The notes under the pieces are model-generated. The model was not told the DNA's origin. It made no database searches and was given only the letters and a program-made list of their open reading frames with translations. Of a DNA stretch of 64,000 nucleotides, positions 1 to 8,254 are shown piece by piece. The position numbers and the translations under genes are program-made. The DNA is from Bradyrhizobium sp. BRP22 (GTDB lineage Bacteria; Pseudomonadota; Alphaproteobacteria; Rhizobiales; Xanthobacteraceae): NCBI RefSeq assembly GCF_020194175.1, contig NZ_JADYVX010000029.1:1-64000 (forward strand), in the 5' to 3' direction. Within the stretch, counting starts at the first letter, position 1. Every line of letters starts with the position of its first letter.

Positions 1-37
1 GTGGGGATGTGACCGGGTCGCGGGTTCGATCCTTTGC

Positions 38-664
38 TTATTGCCGGGAGCTGGCGGTGGCGACCGCCGGGCGGTTGTCGCCGAGCGAGACCCAGACGTT
101 GGGATCGCCCTGCGACTGCCGCTTGACGAAGCGGTAGCCGGTCTCGGTCCAGGCGACGACCTCCTCGTTCTGGTTGTCGAGGATGAACTCGCCCTTGTCG
201 GTCTTCACGGTCAGCACCGCGTGGCCTTCGCCCTTCTTGTCGCGCACGACAGTGATAAGCAGCGCCTCGCGCGGCCAGCCGGCGTCGATCAGCATCTTGC
301 GCTTCAGCAGCACGTAGTCCTCGCAGTCGCCGTAGCCGTCCGTCGGCAACGACCATTTCTCGATCACGCCCCAATGATCCATGTCGGTCATCGGCTTGAT
401 GGTCTCATTGACCCATTTGTTGACCCGCAACAGATCGCGCCACGCCGTCTGCGACAGCACGATGTCGCGCGGTTGCGACGCGCCGGGCCGGCATTCGCCG
501 GCGTTCTCGGCGCAGAATTCGACCCAGCCGATCGGCGAACGCGTGGCGTCGCCGAGGCTGGCATAGACCACGTCGCCCGCTTTCGCCGCGACGCTCGTAG
601 AGATGCTCAACCCCAACAGGATGGCGGCAACCGCCCATCCTTTCCCCTGTCCCCTGAAAACCAT
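38..664 (-). CDS. Periplasmic transglutaminase-like cysteine peptidase (BTLCP family)
   Basis: A 208-residue exported protein. After a signal peptide (hydrophobic AVAAILLGLSIS stretch, likely cleaved after VAAKA) comes a bacterial transglutaminase-like cysteine peptidase domain. The likely catalytic triad is visible: Cys114 in YGDCEDY, His148 in GEGHAV and Asp163 in FILDNQ. Relatives act in the periplasm, and some (LapG) cleave surface adhesins, but no LapD or large LapA-type gene lies beside this one, so its substrate is unknown. An upstream in-frame ATG at 694 has no ribosome site; the ATG at 664 follows a GGGGG run, so it was preferred. The gene ends 37 bases from the left edge. Confidence 0.87.
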   Translation of the reverse strand: MVFRGQGKGWAVAAILLGLSISTSVAAKAGDVVYASLGDATRSPIGWVEFCAENAGECRPGASQPRDIVLSQTAWRDLLRVNKWVNETIKPMTDMDHWGVIEKWSLPTDGYGDCEDYVLLKRKMLIDAGWPREALLITVVRDKKGEGHAVLTVKTDKGEFILDNQNEEVVAWTETGYRFVKRQSQGDPNVWVSLGDNRPAVATASSRQ

Positions 665-997
665 TGTGGCCCCCGTTTTTCTTGTTGGGACCATGTTTCA
701 CACAAAGGTTTTGCGGTGCGGCTAAGTCGGCAAAGGTGATTTGACGCGAATGCAAGTAAAGCTGGCGGAAAATTCGATCTGTACTTGAGGCAAACTCGAC
801 TAAAATTTGAGATGACTGCAATTGATTCAAATTTTACGCATTAACGACGCGAACGCCGTCGCGAAGCGTGTTTCTGATCGCAAAATCTGCCGGCGTTAAC
901 CGCGCGCGGCGGGCGCAGGACAAGCAAAAGGCGGCGTCCGCCATCGCGGATGCCGCCTCGTCAGCGCTGAAAACAGGGGATTTGGAGCCCGCGCGCT
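665..997. other. Intergenic stretch upstream of the peptidase gene
   Basis: About 330 bases without a supportable gene. It holds the promoter region of the peptidase gene to its left, and at its right end the terminator hairpin of the PilZ gene. The middle (about 750-900) is AT-richer than its surroundings and shows no repeat. Confidence 0.5.
930..957 (-). terminator. Rho-independent terminator of the PilZ gene
   Basis: A strong inverted repeat (GGCGGC-GTCCGC / GCGGAT-GCCGCC around a CATC loop) sits 40 bases past the PilZ stop. On the minus strand it is followed by CTTTTGCTTG, so it fits termination of leftward transcription from the PilZ gene. Confidence 0.75.
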
Positions 998-1615
998 TTA
1001 CCGCGCGGTAACCGCATCTTCGAGCGTCTCGGCAGCCTGCTCGTGGACGAACTCGAGCGCGAAGCCGTCGTCGAGGTTTCGCACCACGCGCGACTGCACC
1101 CGCCCGAGCATGACCAGCGATTTCAGCGGCGGGCGGTTCTCGGCGGCGATCGCCGCGCCCGACAGCGAGAGGTCGATGATGCGGCAGGTCATCTTGCTGC
1201 CGTCCTCCAGCGTGAGCAGCGCGATCGGATTGCGCGGCACGATACGGTCGTGGCGGCGGTCTTCCGGCAGATTGAGGATGTCGCGGTTGGCGAGCCAGGT
1301 GAGCTGCGCGGCGAGCTTGTCGCGCTTGCGCGGCGTCGAGATGATGGTCATCGCAAAGCCGTTGTCGATGATGCGGGTGATCCTGCCCTCGACGCGGCCG
1401 ATATGGTCGAGATAGGCGATCACGCGGTCGCCGACATTGCCGATGCCGGGCGCCAGCAGCGCCAGCCCGCCCGGGGACATGTTAATAATCTGGCAAGGAA
1501 ATTCGCGCCGGTCGGGCAGCATGTAGCGGCCGAGCAGGTGCACCTTGACGCGCTGGAAGCGCCGCCGCTCCTCCTGTGCCGGGAAGACCGTAGGTTTCTT
1601 TTGTGCAAACGACAT
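998..1615 (-). CDS. Tandem PilZ-domain protein
   Basis: A 205-residue soluble protein with two PilZ-type modules. The first has the c-di-GMP binding signature RRRFQR followed by NMSPGG; the second has RRHDR followed by DLSLSG. PilZ domains bind cyclic di-GMP and pass the signal to motility, envelope or polysaccharide targets. The partner here cannot be told from neighbours. Start: ATG at 1615; an in-frame GTG at 1624 is possible. A near match to a CtrA box (TTAA-N7-TTAG, 1671-1685) lies just upstream. Confidence 0.88.
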   Translation of the reverse strand: MSFAQKKPTVFPAQEERRRFQRVKVHLLGRYMLPDRREFPCQIINMSPGGLALLAPGIGNVGDRVIAYLDHIGRVEGRITRIIDNGFAMTIISTPRKRDKLAAQLTWLANRDILNLPEDRRHDRIVPRNPIALLTLEDGSKMTCRIIDLSLSGAAIAAENRPPLKSLVMLGRVQSRVVRNLDDGFALEFVHEQAAETLEDAVTAR

Positions 1616-1940
1616 CACCGCCACCCGACAACCGGCATTCCGGCGCGGGCAAACCCTACGGCTGACAGGGTTAATGGCCCGTTAGCGGCGGTTGCATCAA
1701 GGGTAGGCACGCACGCGACCGACGCGCGCAATCGCTCGCCCTTGCGCGCTTGCGCTGACAGTCCGGATCGTGACGGTTTTGTGTGAAGGCGCTCGTGTGC
1801 AAATTCCCTTTGCGCATGGGAGGGCGCCACTTCCACCGGGGCCGGAGGCTGTTCCGATGCCATGCCGGCGTGTAGTCTTAAGGGCGAGAGGCCCCACCAG
1901 AGGGCACCAGCAAGGAACGAGGGAGGCATCGGACACGACC
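1616..1940. promoter_or_regulatory. Divergent promoter region between PilZ gene and molybdenum hydroxylase operon
   Basis: About 325 bases between two divergently transcribed units. TTAATGGCCCGTTAG at 1671-1685 is one base short of the CtrA consensus TTAA-N7-TTAA. The rightward frame stays open through here from 1770, but the protein family homology begins only at 1941. Confidence 0.35.
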
Positions 1941-2810
1941 ATGACGGATATCCGATACGTCGCGCCGCAGACGCTTGATGAAGCGGTCGGCGCTTATGCC
2001 GCGGCGGGCAGCGCCGCGCGCATCCTGGCCGGCGGCACGGATCTGTTGGTGCAGATGCGCTCGGGCGCGGTGAAGCCGGGCCTGATCGTCGACATCAAGA
2101 AAATCAGGGAACTCACTGCTGTCGAAGAGCTTTCCGGCGGCGGTTTCCGCATCGGCGCGGCCGTGCCCGGCGCCGTGCTCGCGGAGCATCCACGCTTCAG
2201 GCAGACTTGGCCCGGCGTCCTGGAAGCGGTGAACCTGATCGGCTCCACGCAGGTGCAGGGCCGCGCATCCGCCGGCGGCAATCTCTGCAACGCCTCGCCC
2301 GCCGGCGACAGCGTGCCGGCGATGATCGCGGCCGGCGCCGTCGTCACCGTGCAGGGCCCGGAAGGCCGCCGCGAGTTGAAGGTCGAGGACGTCCCCGCCG
2401 CCCCCGGCCGCACCAATTTGAAACCCGGCGAGATCCTGGTCTCCTTCACGCTGCCGCCGCGCCCGCCTGGTTCCGCCGACGCTTATTTGCGCATGATCCC
2501 GCGCACCGAGATGGATATCGCGGTGGTCGGCTGCGGCGTCAGCCTGACGCTGAAGGACGGCGTCTGCGCCCATGCCCGCGTCGGCTTAGGGGCAGTGGCG
2601 CCGACCGCGCTGCTGGTCGAGCCGGCCGCGCAGGCGCTGATCGGCTCCCGCCTCGATGACGCCGCGCTCAATGCCGCGGCCAATGCCTGCCGCGCCGCCT
2701 GCCGTCCGATCGACGACAAGCGCGGCACCATCGCCTACCGCACCCAGATCGCCGGCGTGCTGCTCAAGCGCACCGCGAACATCGCCGCAGAACGCGCGCA
2801 AGGGAAATGA
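1941..2810 (+). CDS. FAD-binding subunit of a xanthine dehydrogenase / CO dehydrogenase-family hydroxylase (CoxM-like)
   Basis: A 289-residue medium subunit of a molybdenum hydroxylase. It carries the family's FAD-binding signatures: ILAGGTDLLVQMR (residues 28-40) and the ASAGGN block (about 109-114). It passes electrons from the 2Fe-2S subunit to FAD. First gene of a three-gene operon in M-S-L order; the next start lies 3 bases after its stop. Start ATG at 1941 follows GGGAGG; the frame is open further upstream but without family similarity. The substrate is not predictable from this subunit. Confidence 0.9.
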   Translation: MTDIRYVAPQTLDEAVGAYAAAGSAARILAGGTDLLVQMRSGAVKPGLIVDIKKIRELTAVEELSGGGFRIGAAVPGAVLAEHPRFRQTWPGVLEAVNLIGSTQVQGRASAGGNLCNASPAGDSVPAMIAAGAVVTVQGPEGRRELKVEDVPAAPGRTNLKPGEILVSFTLPPRPPGSADAYLRMIPRTEMDIAVVGCGVSLTLKDGVCAHARVGLGAVAPTALLVEPAAQALIGSRLDDAALNAAANACRAACRPIDDKRGTIAYRTQIAGVLLKRTANIAAERAQGK

Positions 2811-2813
2811 CAA

Positions 2814-3296
2814 ATGGCAAAACTGCATGTGACGACCACCGTCAACGGCGAGCCGCTGGAATTCCTCTGCGAGCCCTACGAGACTATGCTGGATGCGCTG
2901 CGCAATCAGCTCGCGCTCACCGGCTCCAAGGAAGGCTGCGCGTCCGGCGATTGCGGCGCCTGCTCGATCACGCTGGATGACCGGCTGGTCTGCTCCTGCC
3001 TGATGCTCGCCGCCGAAGCCGAAGGCCACGAGATCAGGACCATCGAGGGCATGGCGCGCGGCGGCCGGCTGCATCCGCTGCAGGAGAAGTTTCTGGAGCA
3101 GGCCGCGCTGCAGTGCGGCATCTGCACCTCGGGCATGCTGGTCGCCTCCGAGGCGCTGTTGCGCAAGAACCCGAACCCGAGCGAGGAGGAAGTCCGCTTC
3201 TGGCTCGCCGGCAATCTCTGCCGCTGCACCGGCTACGACAAGATCGTTCGCGCCGTGCTGGAGACCGCTGAAGAAATCCGGGAGGCCGCCCAATGA
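2814..3296 (+). CDS. [2Fe-2S] subunit of the molybdenum hydroxylase (CoxS-like)
   Basis: A 160-residue iron-sulfur subunit with two clusters. The N-terminal plant-ferredoxin-like cluster uses the Cys of GCASGDCGAC and the following CSC (C42, C47, C50, C60 or C62). The C-terminal helical cluster uses CGIC (C101, C104) and CRC (C136, C138). Length and spacing are typical. It relays electrons from the molybdenum centre to the FAD subunit. Its stop overlaps the start of the large subunit (ATGA at 3293-3296), a sign of translational coupling. Confidence 0.94.
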   Translation: MAKLHVTTTVNGEPLEFLCEPYETMLDALRNQLALTGSKEGCASGDCGACSITLDDRLVCSCLMLAAEAEGHEIRTIEGMARGGRLHPLQEKFLEQAALQCGICTSGMLVASEALLRKNPNPSEEEVRFWLAGNLCRCTGYDKIVRAVLETAEEIREAAQ

Positions 3297-5548
3297 ACGT
3301 CGTCAACAACAAGTGGATCGGCCAGCGCACCATCCGTCCCGATGGCGTCGACAAGGTCACGGGACGTGCCGCGTTTGCCGCCGACACCGCCATGCCCGGC
3401 ATGATCTGGGGCAAGGTTCTGCGCAGCCCGCATCCGCATGCGCGCATCCGCTCGATCGACACGTCCAAGGCCGAGGCGCTGCCGGGCGTAAAGGCCGTCG
3501 TCACCTCGCGCGATGTCGTCGATTTCCCGCTGGATAAATCCGTGATGCTCGGCATCCAGGACATGCGCTGGATGTGCCGGAACGTGATGGCGCGCGACAA
3601 GGCGCTGTTCCCCGGCCACCCGGTCGCGGCCGTGGCCGCCACCACGGAAGCGATCGCGGCCAAAGCCTGCGAATTGATCGAGGTCGATTACGAGGTGCTG
3701 CCGTTCTCGATCGAGATCGAGGACGCCATCGAGCCTGATGCGCCGATCCTGCACGAGTTCAACACCTTCCAGGGCAAGCCCTCGAACATCGTCGGCACGC
3801 TGGAACACAAGAAAGGCGACATCGAAGACGGCTTCAAGCAGGCCGACGTGATCATCGAGCGCAGCTTCACCACGCGCCCGGTGCACCAGGGCTATATCGA
3901 GCCGCACGCCTGCCTGATCTCGGTCGCCGCCGACGGCAAGACCACGATCTGGAGCTCGAGCCAGGGCCAGTTCATGGTGCGCGCGATGACCGCCTATCTC
4001 ACCGGCATCCCGCAGAGCGACATCCGCGCCATCCCCGCCGAGATCGGCGGCGGCTTCGGCGGCAAGACCATCGTCTATCTCGAGCCGCTGGCGACGCTGC
4101 TCGCGAAGAAATCCGGCCGCCCGGTCAAGATGGTGATGACGCGCGAGGAGGTGATGCGCGCCACCGGGCCGACATCAGGCTCGAAGAGCACGGTCAAGAT
4201 CGGCGCGAAGAAGGACGGCACCATCGTCGCCGCGCAGGGCACGTTCTATCTGCAGGCCGGCGCCCTCCCGGGCTCGCCGATCCGCGGCGCCGCCGGCTGC
4301 AGCTTCGCGCCCTATGACATCGCCAACGTGCTCTCGGTCGGCTATGACGTCTGCTCCAACCGCTCCAAGGTCGCAGCCTATCGCGCACCCGGCGCGCCCA
4401 TCGGCGCCTATGCGGTGGAATGCGTGCTCGACGAGCTCGCGGAAGCCTTGAAGATGGACCCGCTCGAGTTCCGGCTGAAGAATGCGGCGAAGCAGGGCAC
4501 CAAGGCGGCGCACGGGCCGGTCTTCCCCCGCATCGGCTATATCGAGACGCTGGAAGCCGCGAAGAACTCTGCGCATTACAGCGCCCCGCTCCGCAGGCTG
4601 CAGGGCAGGGGCGTCGCCTCCGGCTTCTGGTTCAATGCCGGCGGTGAATCCTCGGCGCAGGTCAACATCACCGAGGACGGCAACGTCGTCGTCACCACCG
4701 GCCATCCTGACATCGGCGGCTCGCGCGCCGGCATCGCCAATATCTGCGCCGAACTGCTCGGCATCGACTATCGCCGCGTCTCCGTCATCATCGGCGACAC
4801 CCAGACGGTGGGCTTCTCCAATCTCACCGGCGGCAGCCGCGTGCTGTTCGCCTCCGCGATGGTGGTGACGCAGGCCACCGAAAAGGTGATCAACACGCTG
4901 CGCGAGCGCGCGGCAAAAATCTGGGAGATCGATCCCGAAGCGGTGAAATGGGAGAACGGCGCCGCGCACCCCGCGAGCCCCAACGCCGGCCAGTTCGAGC
5001 CGCTGACGCTGGAGGATCTCGCCGATAAAGCTCCCATGCAGGGCGGCCCGATCGGCGCCGGCGTGCAGCTCAACACGCAAGGAGCAGAGGGCGGCTTCGG
5101 CACCCACATCTGCGACGTCGAGGTCGACATCGAGCTCGGCATCGCCAGAGTGATCCGCTACACCGCGGTGCAGGACGTCGGCCGCGCCGTCCACCCCGGC
5201 TATGTCGAAGGCCAGCTCCAGGGCGGCGTCGCCCAGGGCATCGGCTGGGCGCTGAACGAGGAATACATCTATCGCAGCGATGGCAAGGTCGATAATCCCG
5301 GCTTCCTCGACTACCGCATGCCTGTCTGCTCCGACCTGCCGATGATCGACACCATCCTGGTCGAGGTGCCGAACCCCAAACACCCGCAAGGCGTGAAAGG
5401 CGTCGGCGAAGTGCCGCTGGTCCCGGTGATGGCGGCCGTGGCGAACGCAATCTACCGCGCGGTGGGCAAGCGCTTCTACGCGCTGCCGATGTCGCCGCCG
5501 AAGGTGCTGGCAGGCTTGGAGCCGCCGGTGCAGCAAGCGGCAGAGTAG
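3293..5548 (+). CDS. Molybdopterin-binding large subunit of the hydroxylase (CoxL/XdhB-like)
   Basis: A 751-residue large subunit with the N-terminal hammerhead domain (DGVDKVTGRAAFAAD, near residue 20) and the molybdopterin-binding domain, including GGGFGGKT and the C-terminal GVGEVPLVPVMAAV region where the catalytic Glu lies. The active-site loop reads AAYRAPGAP, not AYXCSFR of form I CO dehydrogenase, so true CO oxidation is unlikely. It more likely hydroxylates an N-heterocycle or aldehyde. The needed molybdenum cofactor maturation protein is not in this window. Confidence 0.92.
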   Translation: MNVVNNKWIGQRTIRPDGVDKVTGRAAFAADTAMPGMIWGKVLRSPHPHARIRSIDTSKAEALPGVKAVVTSRDVVDFPLDKSVMLGIQDMRWMCRNVMARDKALFPGHPVAAVAATTEAIAAKACELIEVDYEVLPFSIEIEDAIEPDAPILHEFNTFQGKPSNIVGTLEHKKGDIEDGFKQADVIIERSFTTRPVHQGYIEPHACLISVAADGKTTIWSSSQGQFMVRAMTAYLTGIPQSDIRAIPAEIGGGFGGKTIVYLEPLATLLAKKSGRPVKMVMTREEVMRATGPTSGSKSTVKIGAKKDGTIVAAQGTFYLQAGALPGSPIRGAAGCSFAPYDIANVLSVGYDVCSNRSKVAAYRAPGAPIGAYAVECVLDELAEALKMDPLEFRLKNAAKQGTKAAHGPVFPRIGYIETLEAAKNSAHYSAPLRRLQGRGVASGFWFNAGGESSAQVNITEDGNVVVTTGHPDIGGSRAGIANICAELLGIDYRRVSVIIGDTQTVGFSNLTGGSRVLFASAMVVTQATEKVINTLRERAAKIWEIDPEAVKWENGAAHPASPNAGQFEPLTLEDLADKAPMQGGPIGAGVQLNTQGAEGGFGTHICDVEVDIELGIARVIRYTAVQDVGRAVHPGYVEGQLQGGVAQGIGWALNEEYIYRSDGKVDNPGFLDYRMPVCSDLPMIDTILVEVPNPKHPQGVKGVGEVPLVPVMAAVANAIYRAVGKRFYALPMSPPKVLAGLEPPVQQAAE

Positions 5549-5581
5549 CTGCGTGGGATGATTGGTGGTCAACCCGCACCC

Positions 5582-5670
5582 ACCGTCATTGCGAGGAGCG
5601 TAAGCGACGAAGCAATCCATCTCTCCGCAATCGGCGAAATGGATTGCTTCGCTCCGCTCGCAATGACGGT
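5582..5670. repeat. Dispersed palindromic repeat (CGTCATTGCGAG family)
   Basis: Long inverted repeat: the left arm starts ACCGTCATTGCGAG and the right arm ends CTCGCAATGACGGT, with the inner arms matching at GAAGCAATCCAT / ATGGATTGCTTC. A second member is at 15678-15755. Placed just after the hydroxylase operon, it could also act as a transcription end. Confidence 0.8.
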
Positions 5671-5683
5671 GCGGCTATTATGC

Positions 5684-5815
5684 GCGTAGGATGGGTAGCT
5701 CCCGTAGGGCGGATTAGCTAAGCGTAATCCGCCGCTCACGGCGAGAAGCGGCGGGTTACGCGGAGCCTGTCATCGGGCCATGCGAAGTGCGGACCCGGTG
5801 GCTAACCCATCCTGC
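5684..5815. repeat. Nested palindromic repeat (GTAGGGCGGATTAGC family)
   Basis: Outer arms GGATGGGT and TAACCCATCC enclose inner arms GGCGGATTA and CGTAATCCGCC. Related copies or pieces lie at about 6319-6346, 6451-6556, 7961-8042 and 8629-8694, all within 3 kb. Confidence 0.75.
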
Positions 5816-5820
5816 GCGCT

Positions 5821-6120
5821 CTAGAGATCGATGCCGACAGCGATGTTGCGGCCCTGCAGTTCGGCAATCTTCATTCCCTCAGCCTGAAGCTGCGTGAACT
5901 CCGGGTCCTTTGCTATGGCCTCCTGCACCTTGCCGTAAACTTCCCAATTCGCGTAGCGCGTCGTCACCAGCCACTCTCCCGCCCACACGCCGGTGTGGAA
6001 GCGGGACAGCCGAAGAAATTCGGCACCGTGTTTTTCGAATATCTTCTTCGCCTGCCTGGCAATCTTGACCATTTCCTCGGCCTTGTCGGTCTTGAAACGA
6101 GTGAATTGCACGATTGACAT
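5821..6120 (-). CDS. Small dimeric alpha-beta-barrel-like protein (monooxygenase/NIPSNAP-like), hypothetical
   Basis: A 99-residue soluble protein starting MSIVQFTRFKTDK, with a WEVYGKVQEAIAKDPEF segment. Length and the pattern of an opening strand, a long amphipathic helix and a closing strand resemble ferredoxin-like dimeric alpha/beta-barrel proteins such as antibiotic-biosynthesis monooxygenases. No catalytic residue is evident. The start follows GGAGGTAGCCCC on the minus strand. Function unknown; the fold assignment is an inference. Confidence 0.7.
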   Translation of the reverse strand: MSIVQFTRFKTDKAEEMVKIARQAKKIFEKHGAEFLRLSRFHTGVWAGEWLVTTRYANWEVYGKVQEAIAKDPEFTQLQAEGMKIAELQGRNIAVGIDL

Positions 6121-6377
6121 GGGGCTACCTCCATAATGGCGATAAAATATCCAAGAGGCATGTATCGAGCGATGTTTGGGAAATGAACGTCAATGCAAGC
6201 TCGATGAAGGTTTGTCTTCGTTGGCTTGATCCTGGTTCAGGCTTCGCAAATGACAACTCTATTGTCTTATCGCAACGGAAGCGCGCGCATCGCCACGCGC
6301 CACGCAGCGACGACGCGGAGGATGGGTAGGGCGAAGCGAAACCCGTCAATCCCGACCGACCGCAAACGGCCGCTGCT

Positions 6378-6422
6378 CAATCGAAAAAGGTTGCTCTGAA
6401 GAACGTCGGATCTTGCAAGTGA
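6378..6422 (+). pseudogene. Fragment of the 3' end of a Kazal-inhibitor gene
   Basis: Fifteen codons including the stop, encoding QSKKVALKNVGSCK, match the last codons of the intact Kazal gene at 8516-8560 (about 43 of 47 bases identical). No start or upstream coding part remains. It is followed, as in the intact copy, by a GTAGGGCGGATTAGC repeat. Confidence 0.7.
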
Positions 6423-6450
6423 GCCATAAGATCGCGGGGTGCCCAAAGTC

Positions 6451-6556
6451 AGCGTAGGGCGGATTAGCTCTTCGCCGCCCTTCGCGGCGAAGAGCTAATC
6501 CGCCGAACCACACGCGCGATAGACGGCGGGTTACGCCAGCGCTAACCCGCCCTACG
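6451..6556. repeat. Palindromic repeat, GTAGGGCGGATTAGC family
   Basis: Begins GCGTAGGGCGGATTAGC and ends GCTAACCCGCCCTACG, with a second internal hairpin (CTCTTCGCCGC / GCGGCGAAGAG). The rest of the 6121-6572 gap holds the Kazal fragment and a partial repeat (GGATGGGTAGGGCGAAGCG, from 6319) but no gene. Confidence 0.8.
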
Positions 6557-6572
6557 AATTGTCGCCGTCCGC

Positions 6573-6950
6573 TCAATCCATCCGATGCACGGCGCAGAGC
6601 TTGTTGCCGTCGTGATCGCGCAAATAGGCGATGTACAGCTTCATCCCGCCGCCCTCGCGGATGCCGGGCGGATCCTCACAGGTCGTGCCGCCATTCGCAA
6701 TTCCCGTCGCATGGAATGCATCGACCGCCGCCGGCGACTCCGCGTTGAAGCCGATCGTCCCGCCATTGGCATGCGTTGCAGCCTTGCCGTCGATCGGCTT
6801 TGATACCGAGAAGGTGCCTGTCTTCGTCCGCCAGAACACGCGATGGCGGTCGACAAACCCCGGCTTGACCCCGAGCGTGCCGAGCAGCGCATCATAGAAC
6901 GCCTTGGACTTTTCGAGGTCGTTGGTCCCGATCATCACATGCGAAAACAT
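6573..6950 (-). CDS. VOC-family (glyoxalase/bleomycin-resistance fold) protein
   Basis: A 125-residue protein beginning MFSHVMIGTNDLEKSKAFYD, the hallmark opening of the vicinal-oxygen-chelate fold, and ending YLRDHDGNKLCAVHR, the typical closing strand with metal-ligand position. Members include small lyases, dioxygenases and resistance proteins; no specific substrate can be given. Start: ATG at 6950 with GGGAGG upstream; longer in-frame starts lack support. Confidence 0.88.
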   Translation of the reverse strand: MFSHVMIGTNDLEKSKAFYDALLGTLGVKPGFVDRHRVFWRTKTGTFSVSKPIDGKAATHANGGTIGFNAESPAAVDAFHATGIANGGTTCEDPPGIREGGGMKLYIAYLRDHDGNKLCAVHRMD

Positions 6951-7075
6951 GCTGCAAATACCTCCCGTTACGCGACGTTCATTCCGCTGCGACGCCGCTT
7001 CGCAGAAGATGTTACTAGCAGAAGGTCGGGCGGGGATGGAAGCCCGGGAAGGGCACAAGGCGGATTGGGAAAACC

Positions 7076-7489
7076 ATGAGCAAGCCGGTCCCCGAACGGT
7101 ATCGACACCTCCGGACGTTCGCCTTCGGCGACAGTCCCGAACTCGCCGATGAGCTGCTCGAACTTGTCGTCAGGGGCGTCAAGATCGCAACGTGCAGCAC
7201 GGAAGACGAGCCGAACACCTCTGCGCCCGGCGAGCGTTGGGTCGTGCTCGACGGACGCGGCGAACCGCGCTGCGTCATCGAAACCACCGAGGTAACGTAT
7301 CGGCGCTTCAATGAAATCGACTCCTCCTTTGCGCACGACGAGGGCGAAGGCGATCGGAGCCTGGCCTATTGGCGTAGCGCCCACCGCGCCTATTTCGGCC
7401 GGCTCGGACGATACAGCGAGGACATGATGCTCATGTGCGAGCGCTTTCGCCTGGTCGAGGTCTTCGATCTCCCGCACACGGAGCCGTAG
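7076..7489 (+). CDS. ASCH-domain protein
   Basis: A 137-residue soluble protein matching the ASCH family: an early ELADELLELVVRGVKIAT segment, the GERWVVLDGRGEPRCVIETTEV core strand pair and a late DLVEVF-like strand (RLVEVFDL). ASCH domains have a PUA-like beta barrel thought to bind RNA; some members are nucleoside-processing amidohydrolases. It stands alone, divergent from the VOC gene with about 125 bases between starts. Confidence 0.85.
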   Translation: MSKPVPERYRHLRTFAFGDSPELADELLELVVRGVKIATCSTEDEPNTSAPGERWVVLDGRGEPRCVIETTEVTYRRFNEIDSSFAHDEGEGDRSLAYWRSAHRAYFGRLGRYSEDMMLMCERFRLVEVFDLPHTEP

Positions 7490-7622
7490 CTGATGTTCGC
7501 TTGGCCCCAAGCGGCGCAGAAGCAGACGCGCCGACGCTGACGCGACGGGCCATGGGCCGGCTATCCAGCCGACGGAGGTTGCAGTACTGTCTCCCGGCGG
7601 CGACCAGGATGTCCGCGCACCG

Positions 7623-7952
7623 CTATCGAACGACAGCCGCCTCGCCGATCCACCGCCCCTCCCAGAGATAAAAGCGATCCGTCGATCCGAGCGCTTGCGC
7701 TGCCTCTTGGCGACACAGGAACACGAAACCCAGACGCCTCCGTTCGCCCGGCATCATGGCGCGTTCGAGCAGCGGATAACCATCCCAGCCCTCATCGACA
7801 CTTCTGTCCTTGGTGCACGGGCAGCCCCAGCCAAGACGGACCGGACCAGTCCTGCCACCGGCCTCGACCGGATAAAGATAGAGGTCCGCGATCACGTCAG
7901 GCGTTACCGAGTGTAAGGCTTCGCGGAATGGGGTGTCGTGTGTCACAGCCAC
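7623..7952 (-). CDS. Small protein resembling the C-terminal domain of elongation factor Tu
   Basis: A 109-residue protein with a pattern like EF-Tu domain III: a GGRTGPVRLG turn (compare GGR.KP in EF-Tu), a MMPGERRRLGF segment (compare the MPGDNV segment) and a closing FYLWEGRWIGEAAVV (compare FAIREGGRTVGAGVV). There is no GTPase domain. Stand-alone copies of this barrel occur in bacterial genomes without known function. The start is GTG at 7952 or 7946. A palindromic repeat begins a few bases upstream, so its promoter must lie in or beyond the repeat. Confidence 0.6.
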   Translation of the reverse strand: MAVTHDTPFREALHSVTPDVIADLYLYPVEAGGRTGPVRLGWGCPCTKDRSVDEGWDGYPLLERAMMPGERRRLGFVFLCRQEAAQALGSTDRFYLWEGRWIGEAAVVR

Positions 7953-7960
7953 ACCTCAAC

Positions 7961-8042
7961 ACGTAGGGCGGATTAGCGCAGCGTAATCCGCCGTTCACGT
8001 AGAGCAAAGGAGCGGATTACGCCTTCGGCTAATCCGCCCCAC
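7961..8042. repeat. Palindromic repeat, GTAGGGCGGATTAGC family
   Basis: Starts CGTAGGGCGGATTAGCGCAG and ends GGCTAATCCGCCCCACG with two matching inner arms. It occupies the first part of the 300-base gap before the Kazal gene. The remainder (8043-8254) is AT-rich and holds that gene's promoter region, with the sequence AAACGTATAGGTTGTATTAT near 8180-8200. Confidence 0.78.
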
Positions 8043-8254
8043 GAGCTGGCCCGATGTATGCCACGTCCGATCGGGTTCGAAGCTGGTGACGGTCAACAAA
8101 TAAATCTGCGCAGGCAGCAGTGCCGTCTGCTGGCGCAGAACTATCGCTAGTGCAGCGCAAAAAGATGCCTAGAATGTTGCAAACGTATAGGTTGTATTAT
8201 ATGTAATTTGCTCTCAACGTATTCAATTTCAGCAAAACATTTCAGGAGAGGGAC

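Noticed and set aside
38..664. A LapG-type role in adhesin release for the transglutaminase-like peptidase
   Set aside because: The catalytic triad fits the wider family, but no LapD or large adhesin gene of that type is beside it; the YadA-type adhesin 36 kb away is a different class.
1941..5548. Naming the operon as carbon monoxide dehydrogenase
   Set aside because: The large subunit lacks the AYXCSFR loop of form I enzymes, and the maturation genes are not present.
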